Part shown: in pieces, positions 8,854 through 17,810 of the stretch
Layout: every line of letters begins with the position of its first letter
Numbering within the stretch: position 1 is the first letter of the stretch
NCBI GenBank assembly: GCA_019638625.1
Contig: JAHBTK010000008.1
Coordinates: 62,001-126,000, forward strand
Direction of reading: 5' to 3'
Length of the DNA stretch: 64,000 bases
DNA from: Chitinophagaceae bacterium
GTDB taxonomy: Bacteria > Bacteroidota > Bacteroidia > Chitinophagales > Chitinophagaceae
The notes under the pieces: model-generated
Databases searched by the model: none
What the model was told of the DNA's origin: nothing
Seen by the model: the letters and a program-made list of their open reading frames with translations, nothing else
Position numbers and translations under genes: made by a program

Positions 8854-10095
8854 ATGACAGATATTATCAAAATTATAAAAAAAGCACACGATGCCGCTCC
8901 CTCCCTGAGAGCCGCAAAGGATGCAACGCTAAAGAAGGTATTGAAAGACCTGGCGGACGAACTGGAAAAACAAACCACTTTTTTGCTAAAAGCCAATAAA
9001 GCGGATGTACAAAAACAGGATGCGGGTAATCCAAGGACCGACAGGTTGATTTTGACAAACGACCGGATAAAAGCCATTGCCAACAGCATTCGAAAAGTAG
9101 TGAAATTACCTAACCCCTCGGGAAAGGTAATTTCGGAAACCACGCTTGAGAACGGGCTCCGGCTGCAGAAGCTATCGGTGCCACTGGGCGTTGTGGGCGC
9201 CATCTACGAATCGCGGCCCAATGTTACTTTTGATATTGCAGCGCTCTGTATCCGCAGCGGCAATGCCTGCGTTTTAAAAGGGAGCAGTGAAGCCGATCAC
9301 TCCAATAAAGCCGCGGTAAAAATCATTCAGACCGTATTGAAAAAGAACGGACTTCCCGCGGAGATAGTGACGTTGTTGCCCGCAGCCCGCGAAACAGTGG
9401 ATACCTTATTTACCGCCACACAATATGTAGACGTTCTCATTCCACGGGGATCCGCCGGGTTGATAAACTTTGTCCGCAAAAACAGTCTTGTACCTGTAAT
9501 AGAAACCGGCGCAGGTGTGTGCCATGTGTATGTGCAACAAAAAGCCGTACTGGATAAAGCGGTAAATATTGTTGTAAACGCTAAAGTTTCCCGTCCATCC
9601 GTTTGCAACGCGATGGACACTTTACTGGTTGACGAAAAAATCGCCGCCAGTTTTCTACCAAAGTTGCAGCCCGGCTTTGCCGAACACAATGTGGAAGTAT
9701 TGGCAGATAAAAAGGCATTTGGAATCCTGAAGGGGTATCCGCACCTGAAGAAAGCCACACCGGAAGACTTCGACAGGGAGTTCCAGGATTATAGGTGCGC
9801 CATACGGATTGTGAAGGATATTGACGCTGCCATTACACATATACGGGAGCACTCTACCAAACATTCTGAAGCGATTGTGACCGAAGATAAAAAAGCGGCA
9901 GAGCTTTTTTTACATGAAGTGGACGCCGCGGCTGTTTACCACAACGCTTCTACCCGGTTTACGGACGGTGAAGAGTTTGGGTTGGGCGCGGAAATCGGTA
10001 TCTCCACACAGAAGCTCCATGCCCGGGGGCCATTTGCGCTGGAAAAGCTGGTGACTGAAAAATGGGTGGTAAGAGGAAACGGCCAGGTACGATAA
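8854..10095 (+). CDS. proA: Gamma-glutamyl phosphate reductase
   Basis: NADPH-dependent reduction of gamma-glutamyl phosphate to glutamate semialdehyde, second step of proline synthesis. The 413-aa product is full length for the family and belongs to the aldehyde-dehydrogenase superfamily: PLGVVGAIYESRPNVTFD (about 109-126), RSGNACVLKGSSEADHSN, VDVLIPRGSAGLINFV, and the catalytic-cysteine region SRPSVCNAMDTLLVD. The C-terminal GAEIGISTQKLHARGPFALEKL is a strong ProA signature. It starts 7 nt after proB, so the pair is translated from one message. The next gene begins 29 nt after its stop. Confidence 0.96.
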   Translation: MTDIIKIIKKAHDAAPSLRAAKDATLKKVLKDLADELEKQTTFLLKANKADVQKQDAGNPRTDRLILTNDRIKAIANSIRKVVKLPNPSGKVISETTLENGLRLQKLSVPLGVVGAIYESRPNVTFDIAALCIRSGNACVLKGSSEADHSNKAAVKIIQTVLKKNGLPAEIVTLLPAARETVDTLFTATQYVDVLIPRGSAGLINFVRKNSLVPVIETGAGVCHVYVQQKAVLDKAVNIVVNAKVSRPSVCNAMDTLLVDEKIAASFLPKLQPGFAEHNVEVLADKKAFGILKGYPHLKKATPEDFDREFQDYRCAIRIVKDIDAAITHIREHSTKHSEAIVTEDKKAAELFLHEVDAAAVYHNASTRFTDGEEFGLGAEIGISTQKLHARGPFALEKLVTEKWVVRGNGQVR

Positions 10096-10124
10096 CAACC
10101 CGATCGAAAAATATTTTATTTGCC

Positions 10125-11573
10125 ATGATACTGAACAAAGCCAATCTTTCTGAAATCGATAATTCGTCCAAACCGCAACCTGAGATCTTTGCTCTTCCTG
10201 AAAAAGTATTACAATTCGGAACAGGCGTTTTGTTGCGCGGCTTACCTGATTATTTTATTGATAAAGCCAATAAACAGGGTATTTTCAACGGAAGAGTGGT
10301 GCTGGTAAAATCGACAGATACCGGTGGCGCTGACGCATTTGCTTCCCAGGATGGTTTATATACCATTTGCGTAAGGGGAATTGAAAATGGAAAGGCGGTA
10401 GAAGAAAATATTATTGCCGGCGCTATCAGCAGGGTATTGTCTGCAAAAAGTGAATGGTCGTCTGTATTACAGTGCGCCCATAACCCTGACATGCAGATAG
10501 TCATTTCCAATACTACCGAAGTAGGGATACAACTGGTGGAAGAAAAGATAGACCAGGCGCCCCCGGTTTCTTTCCCGGCCAAATTGCTGGCGTTCATTTA
10601 CGAAAGGTATAAGGCTTTTAAAGGAGCTGCAGACAAAGGATTGGTAATCGTACCCACTGAGCTGATCGTAGGGAACGGGGATACACTAAAGCAGATCGTT
10701 CTGAAACTGGCTGCTTATAATCAGCTTGAAGAAGGATTCGTTAAATGGATCACGGAAAGCAACTATTTCTGCAACTCCCTGGTGGACCGTATTGTGCCCG
10801 GGAAACCGGACGAAGGAACAGCAGGCTATACAGACGATCTCGTTATCATGTGCGAACCATACAGGTTGTGGGCCATACAGGGAGATGAAAAAGTAAAAGA
10901 AGTCCTTTCTTTTCATAAGGCAGACAACGGGGTGATCATTGAGCCTGATATAGAAATTTACAGGGATCTGAAACTCAGGCTGCTGAATGGCACACATACC
11001 CTTAGCTGCGGACTGGCTTTTCTGTCGGGTTTTACAACGGTTAAGGAAGCAATGGCAGACCCCGGCTTTGGCAGTTTTGTCCGGGAGTTGATGCTGAATG
11101 AAATAGCGCCGGCCATACCGGCAAACGTAGATCCTGTGGCTGCAGAAAAATTCGGCTTACAGGTACTCGACCGCTTTAGTAACCCGGCAATCCGCCATCA
11201 ATGGATCAGCATTACCATGCAATACTCCTCCAAAATGAAAATGCGTGTAATCCCTGTGCTGGTAAAATACATAGAAACCTTTAATAAGGTACCGGATCTT
11301 ATTGCCAAAGGATTTGCTGCGTATATTCTTTTCACCAGGCCGGTGTCCACCGAAGGAGGTAAATACTATGGTTCCTATAAAGGCAATCCGTATCTCATTA
11401 ATGATGACAAAGCCGGTTGGTTTTTTGAGGCCTGGAAGAAAACGCCTTCCCCGACGGCAATGTCTAAAGAAGTGCTGGGCAGCCTGGAATTATGGGATAG
11501 AGACCTCTCCGGTTTACCCGGGTTTGCGACAGCAGTGGAAGAGCATTTAGAAAAACTATCAGGAATATTATAA
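10125..11573 (+). CDS. uxaB: Tagaturonate reductase (altronate oxidoreductase), mannitol-dehydrogenase family
   Basis: NADH-dependent interconversion of D-tagaturonate and D-altronate in galacturonate catabolism. The 482-aa product has the Rossmann start LQFGTGVLLRGLPDYFIDKAN, the family motif SNTTEVGIQ (about 127-135), and the catalytic block DLKLRLLNGTHTL, where Lys, Asn and His are the catalytic residues of long-chain mannitol-type dehydrogenases. SNTTEVG and FGTGVLLRG favour UxaB over mannitol dehydrogenase or UxuB; UxuB remains the main alternative. I chose the ATG at 10125, since the in-frame ATG at 10062 lies inside proA. It is 29 nt after proA and may be co-transcribed although unrelated to proline. 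Other uronate genes are not in the window. Confidence 0.85.
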   Translation: MILNKANLSEIDNSSKPQPEIFALPEKVLQFGTGVLLRGLPDYFIDKANKQGIFNGRVVLVKSTDTGGADAFASQDGLYTICVRGIENGKAVEENIIAGAISRVLSAKSEWSSVLQCAHNPDMQIVISNTTEVGIQLVEEKIDQAPPVSFPAKLLAFIYERYKAFKGAADKGLVIVPTELIVGNGDTLKQIVLKLAAYNQLEEGFVKWITESNYFCNSLVDRIVPGKPDEGTAGYTDDLVIMCEPYRLWAIQGDEKVKEVLSFHKADNGVIIEPDIEIYRDLKLRLLNGTHTLSCGLAFLSGFTTVKEAMADPGFGSFVRELMLNEIAPAIPANVDPVAAEKFGLQVLDRFSNPAIRHQWISITMQYSSKMKMRVIPVLVKYIETFNKVPDLIAKGFAAYILFTRPVSTEGGKYYGSYKGNPYLINDDKAGWFFEAWKKTPSPTAMSKEVLGSLELWDRDLSGLPGFATAVEEHLEKLSGIL

Positions 11574-11578
11574 GTTTA

Positions 11579-11599
11579 GCCGGAAACCGTTTTTCCGGC
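11579..11599 (+). terminator. Hairpin after uxaB
   Basis: GCCGGAAA (11579-11586) and TTTCCGGC (11592-11599) form a perfect 8-bp stem with a 5-nt loop six bases after the uxaB stop. A-rich and T-rich inner stem, no T-run afterwards, so termination strength is uncertain. Confidence 0.5.
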
Positions 11600-11746
11600 G
11601 CCCATCCTTTGGGAGTCCGTTTTTGTCGATTCAATTTCCCGGATCGTCTATAAAGGAGACGGAGCATCGGGTTATCTTTCGTTGCACAATACATTGCCGG
11701 CTCAATTCGTTAACCTTATTTAACCTCCCCGCATTAATCTTACCTA

Positions 11747-11754
11747 TATTTTTG
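11747..11754 (+). promoter_or_regulatory. Predicted -7 box of the outer-membrane receptor gene
   Basis: TATTTTTG matches TAnnTTTG. No clear TTTG lies at the usual 19-23 nt upstream. Transcription would begin near 11761, about 45 nt before the ATG at 11806, which supports that start over the TTG/ATG-free extension upstream. Confidence 0.45.
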
Positions 11755-11805
11755 AAGTCTGAGACCCTGATAACTTTACTATTTGCGCAGGAAATTGATA
11801 AGTTT

Positions 11806-14622
11806 ATGAAATCCCTTGTTCTGTTCCTTCTCTTTACAGGTTTTGCATTGATCGTTCATGCCCAGTCACCGGGGTCGGTCCGGGGAAAAGTATACGACAG
11901 CAGCCATATGGCATTGCCTGGCGCTACCGTAATATTGATAAAAAAAGGAACGGCAGATACATTAAAGACCGTAACCGGAAGGGACGGCTTATTTGTATTT
12001 AATAATGTGAGTGTATCTTCCTTTCGCCTGATCATTTCCAATGCCGGAATGGAAGAAGTCAGCCGGGACTATGATTTTGAAGCCGGAAAAACGGAACTGA
12101 ACATCGGCAGCATCACCATGCAACCTGCCGTAACCACTCTGGCAGAAGTGATCATCAGCCCGCCACCCATGGTCATAAAAGAAGATACGGTGGAGTTTAG
12201 AGCCGATTCATTTAACGTACGGCCTAATTCCAATGTGGAAGACCTTTTGAAAAAATTGCCGGGGCTCCAGGTGAACAGTGATGGCAGCATTACGGCACAG
12301 GGAAAAACCGTAACCAAAATAAAAGTAAATGGTAAAGACTTTTTTGGAGGAGATCCTAAAACCGCTACAAGAGAATTACCGGCCGATATCGTTGACAAAG
12401 TACAGGTAGTAGACGATTATGGAGAACTGGCAGCAGCATCAGGCATCAGGGACGGCGACCCGGATATCATTATTAATCTTGAGCTGAAAAAAGACAGAAA
12501 CAAAGGTGTGTTCGGAAGAGCGGCGGCAGGCTACGGTACCGATGACCGGTACCAGGCTACCCTTAATGCCAACGTATTCAGTGAAAACACACAACTTTCG
12601 GTATTGGGTAATGTAAACAATATCAACCAAAACCTGTTCGATTTCAGTAACGCGAATAACCGGCGGGGCGGTGGCGGACAAATGAGAACGATCAGGTCGG
12701 GCGGTGGCGGAGGAGGAAACTCCGGTGGCGACGGCGGCACATCAGACACCAATGCCAACCAGAACGGCATCACAGATAACAAATCCGTCGGGTTAAACTT
12801 CAGAACCGATTTTAACAACAAAAAAGGATCGTTTTACGGGAACTATAGTTATGCCAACAGGAATACATTAGTTGACAGAGCCAGTTCAAGACAGAATATT
12901 GCCGGTAATATTTTCACCAACAACCAGAGCAGCATTGCCAATAACATCAGTAATAATCACCGGGCAAACCTGAACTTTGAATACAATTTTGATTCCCTGA
13001 ATTACCTGAAGGTGATTCCCAACTTTTCATTCAGCACCTCTGATAACCGTACCAATGGCGCTTTCGACTATACCAACAGCGAAGGCTTTCAAACACAGGA
13101 AGGATATAATGCCGACTTGATTTCCGGCAGATCGCCTAATTTTTCTACCTCCATCAATTACAACCGACGGTTTGAAAAAAGAGGCAGAAACCTTTCAACA
13201 GAGATCAACCTGGGAACTTCCTATTCTTTGAGTGATGATGATAAAATAAATTTTACCAGGGAGTTTTTAAAAGCCGGCGGCATAGACACCACCTACCTGG
13301 ACCAGTTGATAACACAGGACAATGCCAACAGGAATTATGGAATACGGGTAAGGTATTCAGAACCGGTTTCTAAAAATCGCTTCCTGGATCTCAGCTATAA
13401 TTACAATTACTCTTATGCGAAAATAGACAGGGCCACCTACAGCAAAGATTCCCTGTCCGGCAATACAACGTTTCTCGACAGCCTCAGCAATGCCTACGAA
13501 AACAGGTTCATCAATCAACAGGTTGGTATCAGCCTGCGCACAGTGAATAAAAAATATAATTATGCCTTTGGAGTCAATCTTCAGCCGGCCTACCTGAGTG
13601 GTTACTCTATATCAAAAGACAGCGCCTATACTCCGCAGAGGAGATTGAACGTAGCGCCTTCCGCAAGGTTATCATATAATTTTTCCCGTACAAAGCGGCT
13701 GAATCTGAACTACAACGCCAATTTCAATCAGCCCAGCTTCAACCAGTTGCAGCCGGTAAAAGATGTGTCTAACCCACAATACCAAACACAGGGTAACCCT
13801 GATCTCAAACCGGAGTTCAGTCATAACCTGAGGATGTTTTTCAACAATTTTAATTTTACCAGCGGCAGAACATTATTTGTGGGCTTCAACGGGAACATGG
13901 TACAAAACCGCATTGTTAATAATAATATTAACCTGGACAGTAGCGGCGCTCAGCTCAGCATACCGGAAAACGTAAACGGATATTATACCCTGACCGGATT
14001 TTATAATTATTCTATTCCTTTTCAAAATCGTCGTTATGTAGTATCCTACAATGGTACTGTAAACTACAATCACGATGTGGGGCTGGTAAACAGTGAGAAG
14101 AATATCGGGAACAACTGGATCACCACCCAACGCCTGAATGTGGATTTTAACATTCAACAATGGCTGGAACTGGGAGTAAACGGCGCTTATAGCCTCAACT
14201 CAACCCAGTACACACTTACCCGTAACGGTGAGCGGCTCAGTTCCAACGCCTGGACACTGGGCAGTAATATGCGGCTTGATATACCCGGGGGGCTTATTCT
14301 TCGCTACGATGTAGGTTATGTGATCAACAACGGGCTGTCATCAGAGGTGACAGGAAACCCGACGCTGTTAAATGCTTCTATCGAAAAAACGATATTTAAA
14401 AAGAAAAACGGTTTTATCAGGCTCTCCGGCTTCGACATCCTGAACCAGAATACGAATATTTCCCGTACCGTAAGTGGTAACGCAATTATCGACAGCCGGG
14501 TAAACAGGTTGACCCGCTATTTTATGCTGACATTTACTTACAGGCTCATGCAGTTCAAGGGACAACAGCCAGTCAATATGGAACCGGGCGGAAATCGCAG
14601 GAGAACTCAAATGAATTTTTAG
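11806..14622 (+). CDS. TonB-dependent-receptor-like outer-membrane beta-barrel protein (OMP_b-brl_3 type)
   Basis: The 938-aa product has a signal peptide ending in VHAQ (about residue 21), a carboxypeptidase-regulatory-like domain (SVRGKVYDSSHMALPGATV, about 25-105), a plug-like region (NVEDLLKKLPGLQVNSDG, KIKVNGKDFFGGDP, about 145-225), and a long barrel rich in Asn and aromatic residues. This arrangement is common in Bacteroidota barrels without a SusD partner. A glycine/asparagine-rich low-complexity insert occupies about residues 285-325 (nucleotides 12661-12770). No SusD, FecR or transporter gene is next to it, so the substrate is unknown; peptide, metal or small-sugar uptake are all possible. 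The gene has its own predicted promoter and ends at a strong bidirectional hairpin. Confidence 0.82.
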   Translation: MKSLVLFLLFTGFALIVHAQSPGSVRGKVYDSSHMALPGATVILIKKGTADTLKTVTGRDGLFVFNNVSVSSFRLIISNAGMEEVSRDYDFEAGKTELNIGSITMQPAVTTLAEVIISPPPMVIKEDTVEFRADSFNVRPNSNVEDLLKKLPGLQVNSDGSITAQGKTVTKIKVNGKDFFGGDPKTATRELPADIVDKVQVVDDYGELAAASGIRDGDPDIIINLELKKDRNKGVFGRAAAGYGTDDRYQATLNANVFSENTQLSVLGNVNNINQNLFDFSNANNRRGGGGQMRTIRSGGGGGGNSGGDGGTSDTNANQNGITDNKSVGLNFRTDFNNKKGSFYGNYSYANRNTLVDRASSRQNIAGNIFTNNQSSIANNISNNHRANLNFEYNFDSLNYLKVIPNFSFSTSDNRTNGAFDYTNSEGFQTQEGYNADLISGRSPNFSTSINYNRRFEKRGRNLSTEINLGTSYSLSDDDKINFTREFLKAGGIDTTYLDQLITQDNANRNYGIRVRYSEPVSKNRFLDLSYNYNYSYAKIDRATYSKDSLSGNTTFLDSLSNAYENRFINQQVGISLRTVNKKYNYAFGVNLQPAYLSGYSISKDSAYTPQRRLNVAPSARLSYNFSRTKRLNLNYNANFNQPSFNQLQPVKDVSNPQYQTQGNPDLKPEFSHNLRMFFNNFNFTSGRTLFVGFNGNMVQNRIVNNNINLDSSGAQLSIPENVNGYYTLTGFYNYSIPFQNRRYVVSYNGTVNYNHDVGLVNSEKNIGNNWITTQRLNVDFNIQQWLELGVNGAYSLNSTQYTLTRNGERLSSNAWTLGSNMRLDIPGGLILRYDVGYVINNGLSSEVTGNPTLLNASIEKTIFKKKNGFIRLSGFDILNQNTNISRTVSGNAIIDSRVNRLTRYFMLTFTYRLMQFKGQQPVNMEPGGNRRRTQMNF

Positions 14623-14645
14623 AATAGCAGGACGGTGAACAAAAC

Positions 14646-14668
14646 GCGCCGGATCGATGATCCGGCGC
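14646..14668. terminator. Bidirectional terminator between convergent genes
   Basis: GCGCCGGATC (14646-14655) and GATCCGGCGC (14659-14668) form a perfect 10-bp stem with a 3-nt loop. AAAA precedes and ATTTCCATTTT follows. It lies between the plus-strand receptor gene and the minus-strand EEP gene, so it can serve both. Confidence 0.8.
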
Positions 14669-14677
14669 ATTTCCATT

Positions 14678-15517
14678 TTAGTTGATGACCGCTTTCACCA
14701 GTACCGGCTGATGATCGGAGGGATATCTCCGGTCTTTTGCATCTGTCAGTACGCCGTATTTCAGCACCCTGATATTCCTGCTCACAAAAATATAATCTAT
14801 CCGGTGTTTCATCGGCGCGTCAAACTTAAACGCGTTAAATGTACCTACCGGACCATAAGGTGGTCTCTCGGTTGACTTATAGGAATCGTTCAGCAGGGTC
14901 TGCATTTCCTGGATTTGCTCCGTTTCAGGAGTGGAGTTGAAGTCGCCCGTACAGATAACGGTACTGTTTTTAGCGATCTCCTTTATCTTTTTCACCATCA
15001 GTTTTCCCGATTGCCGCCTGGCTTCTACTCCCTGGTGATCAAAATGCACATTAAAAAAATAGAACTCCTTTTTTGTAACCAGGTCTTTCAGTTTCACCCA
15101 GGAACAAATGCGGTTGCAACAGGTAGCATCCCACCCCTTTCCCGGTTTATCCGGTGTTTCACTCAGCCAGAAATCACCTGAGTCCAGCAACCTGAACCGG
15201 TCCTTTTTATAAAAAATAACGGAATGCTCGCCCCCCTCTTTACCGTCATCTCTTCCCTTACCATAGTAGCTGAATTCGTCCAGCCCGGCAATGTCTTTTA
15301 TCTGGTCAATCAGGCCTTCCTGCGTTCCAAACAGGTCAAATTCGTGGAACCGGATCAATGCTTTCACATCTTCTTTCCTGTTCGGCCATGCGTTTACTCC
15401 GTCCCCGGGATTATTATACCTGAGATTGTAGGAAGCGATATTTAAAGGCGTACTCTTTTGGGCAATCAGTTGTTGCGTAAAAAGCGCCAACAACAACGTA
15501 AAGATCAATTTGTTCAT
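14678..15517 (-). CDS. Secreted endonuclease/exonuclease/phosphatase-family protein
   Basis: The 279-aa product starts with a signal peptide (MNKLIFTLLLALFTQQLIAQ) and carries the EEP fold motifs: NIASYNLRYNNP, FDLFGTQE (metal-binding Glu), ICTGDFNSTPET and the C-terminal YPSDHQPVLV. Members hydrolyse phosphodiesters or phosphate esters of nucleic acids, lipids or inositol phosphates; secreted Bacteroidota members are mostly uncharacterised. I chose the ATG at 15517 since the in-frame start at 15598 adds 27 residues ahead of the signal peptide. It stands alone between the bidirectional terminator and the sigma-factor mini-operon. Substrate not determinable; a phosphatase role is as likely as a nuclease role. 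Confidence 0.85.
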   Translation of the reverse strand: MNKLIFTLLLALFTQQLIAQKSTPLNIASYNLRYNNPGDGVNAWPNRKEDVKALIRFHEFDLFGTQEGLIDQIKDIAGLDEFSYYGKGRDDGKEGGEHSVIFYKKDRFRLLDSGDFWLSETPDKPGKGWDATCCNRICSWVKLKDLVTKKEFYFFNVHFDHQGVEARRQSGKLMVKKIKEIAKNSTVICTGDFNSTPETEQIQEMQTLLNDSYKSTERPPYGPVGTFNAFKFDAPMKHRIDYIFVSRNIRVLKYGVLTDAKDRRYPSDHQPVLVKAVIN

Positions 15518-15609
15518 TGCAACAGGTATTTTCTGCAAGAATACCAATTGTTTTTTATAAACAGCCCGGATTAATGCAAAAATCATCCGGGTTAACATAG
15601 TTGCAGATA

Positions 15610-16533
15610 CTACTCGAACTTAATTTTACCAAAATCTGACTTTATCGTCACTTTAGCAGTTCCTTTTCCGGCAGTGCCGTAGTAGGTTTTATCAAAACTA
15701 ATGCCTTTATTTTCCGTCTTTCGCTCAGATATATCAAAGGCACTGCTATTGTCAACATCACCAAAACTGGTTTTAATATCAAAGTCAGCGGAAAGGCTTT
15801 TTCCGAGACTGATAGCTACCGTAGAATAGGAAGACTTGAGGTTGAACTGTTTTAAGGTATTGTCTATTTTAATATCCACCGCCTCGCAGAACTCAAAATT
15901 AGACACTATGTCACCGCTTAGTTTGCCAACATTGGCTTTCGAGAACTTGATCGTTACCTTTCCGTTGTTTATACTTTTTACATTTGCTTTTCCAAACTCC
16001 ACAAACAGTTGTTTTACATTGGAAAGATTGCCGGCTGTGAGGCTGCCAAACTTACTCTGCAATACCGCTTCCCCATCAAAATCGCCAATCTCCAGCGCCC
16101 CGAAAGAATTAGAAGCATTGACGGGATTATTAGACGGCATATAAACAACATAGTTGATCTCCATCCCCTCCTCTTTGTAATTTTGGCCGTCTTTGCCTTT
16201 TTTATTTCCATTGGTATTTACTTCGTCCATTTTAGTCTTAAAAAATACGCCTTCGCTGTTTTTGCCGTGCTCAATGCGTATTTTATCCAGTATTTCCTGG
16301 GCCTTGGCTTCAGACGGACTCTTGCCAATAATGGTAACATCCACTTTCACTTCATTTTTGTTCCATGTATTAATTACCATCTTACCGAATGAATTACTCA
16401 GAGACACTTTATCTTTTGCCGAAACACTGTATGACTGGCTGACTGTTTTTTTCTTTTCTATCATGCCCGGCTCTCCTGCCAGTACCGGCAGAGAGAACAA
16501 AATAACAACGGCTATGTATAATATCTTTTTCAT
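15610..16533 (-). CDS. Secreted beta-helix-like protein (DUF4097/adhesin-like)
   Basis: The 307-aa product has a signal peptide (MKKILYIAVVILFSLPVLAG) and then repeating short strand patterns such as SNSFGKMVIN, ASNSFGALEIGDFDG, QSKFGSLTAGNL, VEFGKANVKSI and KSDFGKIKF, the regular 'SxFG' ladder seen in DUF4097-type and head-GIN-type domains that fold as a beta solenoid. No enzymatic motif. Its start codon overlaps the end of the membrane anti-sigma-like gene by 4 bp (ATGA), so translation is coupled, and the ECF sigma factor lies just before that. The likely role is an envelope protein controlled by, or sensing for, this sigma system. Exact function unknown. Confidence 0.7.
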   Translation of the reverse strand: MKKILYIAVVILFSLPVLAGEPGMIEKKKTVSQSYSVSAKDKVSLSNSFGKMVINTWNKNEVKVDVTIIGKSPSEAKAQEILDKIRIEHGKNSEGVFFKTKMDEVNTNGNKKGKDGQNYKEEGMEINYVVYMPSNNPVNASNSFGALEIGDFDGEAVLQSKFGSLTAGNLSNVKQLFVEFGKANVKSINNGKVTIKFSKANVGKLSGDIVSNFEFCEAVDIKIDNTLKQFNLKSSYSTVAISLGKSLSADFDIKTSFGDVDNSSAFDISERKTENKGISFDKTYYGTAGKGTAKVTIKSDFGKIKFE

Positions 16534-17099
16534 AATGAATTGCTGTTTGAGTTTTTGATTTTCTGAATGATGTCCAACTGCTGATTCAACAGGTTGATCT
16601 GTAGCTGCAGGTTCCAGATCATCGCCTGTAATAGCTCTTCTTTGTTTGGGTTTACCGGCAGTTGGTTTTTTAAAAGGCTATATGTACTGTCCAGCTTTTG
16701 TATGTCGCTACTGAACTTCTCATATAAGTTGGGGTTGTCGTTTTGCAATGTTTTTAGCTCAGCCTGCTTTTCGTCAATTACGGCAGTAAACCGGTTCACC
16801 TGTGCCGCATAAACAGGGTCAATGGCGGCAATATAACCATTGCTCCGCGTACCTGTATTTTCCCCGGAAATATCCGTCGCGCCATTACCGGAATTAAAAT
16901 TCATATACAGCAAAGTGGCGCTCACGGCAAACATTACCGCCGCCGCTGCCAGCCATACCATCGGCAGCCGCCGAACGGGGGGCTTTTGCCCGGCCGGTTT
17001 TAATTCTTTTTGAATTTTTTCCCATACTTTGCCTGTTGGCCTCTCCGTATCGAATGCGCCCCGGTTATCCCGCACAAAACGTTCTAAATCCTTACTCAT
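16530..17099 (-). CDS. Putative single-pass membrane anti-sigma factor
   Basis: The 189-aa product has a short cytoplasmic N-terminus with a MSKDLERFVRDNRGAFD opening that resembles Bacteroidota anti-sigma proteins, one transmembrane helix (MVWLAAAAVMFAVSATLLYM, about 47-66), and a periplasmic part with heptad-like Gln/Leu-rich helices to the end. It starts 1 nt after the sigma-factor stop and overlaps the next gene by 4 bp. Position and topology indicate that it sequesters the upstream sigma factor; I see no zinc-binding HxxxCxxC motif, so it is not a classical ZAS protein. No named family is certain. Confidence 0.68.
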   Translation of the reverse strand: MSKDLERFVRDNRGAFDTERPTGKVWEKIQKELKPAGQKPPVRRLPMVWLAAAAVMFAVSATLLYMNFNSGNGATDISGENTGTRSNGYIAAIDPVYAAQVNRFTAVIDEKQAELKTLQNDNPNLYEKFSSDIQKLDSTYSLLKNQLPVNPNKEELLQAMIWNLQLQINLLNQQLDIIQKIKNSNSNSL

Positions 17100-17100
17100 A

Positions 17101-17652
17101 TCATCCGGTTTTAATTATTTCTAATAATTTCTTTTTTGCTCTTATATACTGGGTTCGGGTGGTAGATTCTGCTACGCCCAGTATCTGCGCGATCTCTTCA
17201 TGATCATATCCTTCCAGCAGGTATAAACTCAAAGTAGCCCGGTAACCATCCGGCAGCTTCTTTATGGCATCTTTTATCTGCTGCACTTTCAGGTGGTTGT
17301 TATCCTCTTCCGGTGCATCCGCAACCATCGTTTCCTCCATTCCCCCCGGCTCTATCTCCACCAGCTCCACCCTTCTCTTTTTTAAAATATTTATTGACTT
17401 GTTGATCACGATCTGTTTTAGCCAGGCGCCAAAACTGCTCCTGTTCTCAAAAGAATCGATATTCCTGAATGCATCGATAAAGGCTTCCTGCAACACATCT
17501 TCCGCTTCCACAGCGCTGTTTACAATCCGCAGGCTGGTATTATACATCGCTACAGAATAATATTCATACAACTTCTTAAAACCAAAGCTGTCGCCCTCCC
17601 GGCATTTTTGTACCAGATCCGCATGCTGTTCATGTATAGTAACCGATTCCAA
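17101..17652 (-). CDS. ECF-family RNA polymerase sigma factor
   Basis: The 183-aa product has sigma-70 region 2 (FKKLYEYYSVAMYNTSLRIV, AEDVLQEAFIDAFRN, about 25-75) and region 4 (DAIKKLPDGYRATLSLYLLEGYDHEEIAQIL, about 125-160, ending in the ESTTRTQYIRAKKKL recognition helix). It directs transcription of its own target set and is probably held inactive by the membrane protein encoded 1 nt downstream. The start is a TTG at 17652; no in-frame ATG precedes region 2, and a stop lies 24 nt upstream. Linked genes suggest an envelope-stress or surface-protein regulon rather than a SusC/D one. Confidence 0.9.
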   Translation of the reverse strand: MESVTIHEQHADLVQKCREGDSFGFKKLYEYYSVAMYNTSLRIVNSAVEAEDVLQEAFIDAFRNIDSFENRSSFGAWLKQIVINKSINILKKRRVELVEIEPGGMEETMVADAPEEDNNHLKVQQIKDAIKKLPDGYRATLSLYLLEGYDHEEIAQILGVAESTTRTQYIRAKKKLLEIIKTG

Positions 17653-17692
17653 TAGCCTGATTTGCTTAACAATTTAGTATAAAGACAGGTAA

Positions 17693-17717
17693 GGCGTACA
17701 CATGTTGCATGTACGCC
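17693..17717 (-). terminator. Hairpin between the bicupin and sigma-factor genes
   Basis: GGCGTACA (17693-17700) and TGTACGCC (17710-17717) form a perfect 8-bp stem with a 9-nt loop in the 158-bp space. It may end the bicupin transcript or lie in the sigma-factor leader; there is no clear T-run on the minus strand. Confidence 0.4.
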
Positions 17718-17810
17718 ACTGATTCCGGAAATTTTATTGAGAAATGTTTAACGCGCCGGTAAAAAGTAGTTTAGTATGTGTTTATCAGGAGATTATGGCA
17801 GTTTTTAGTT

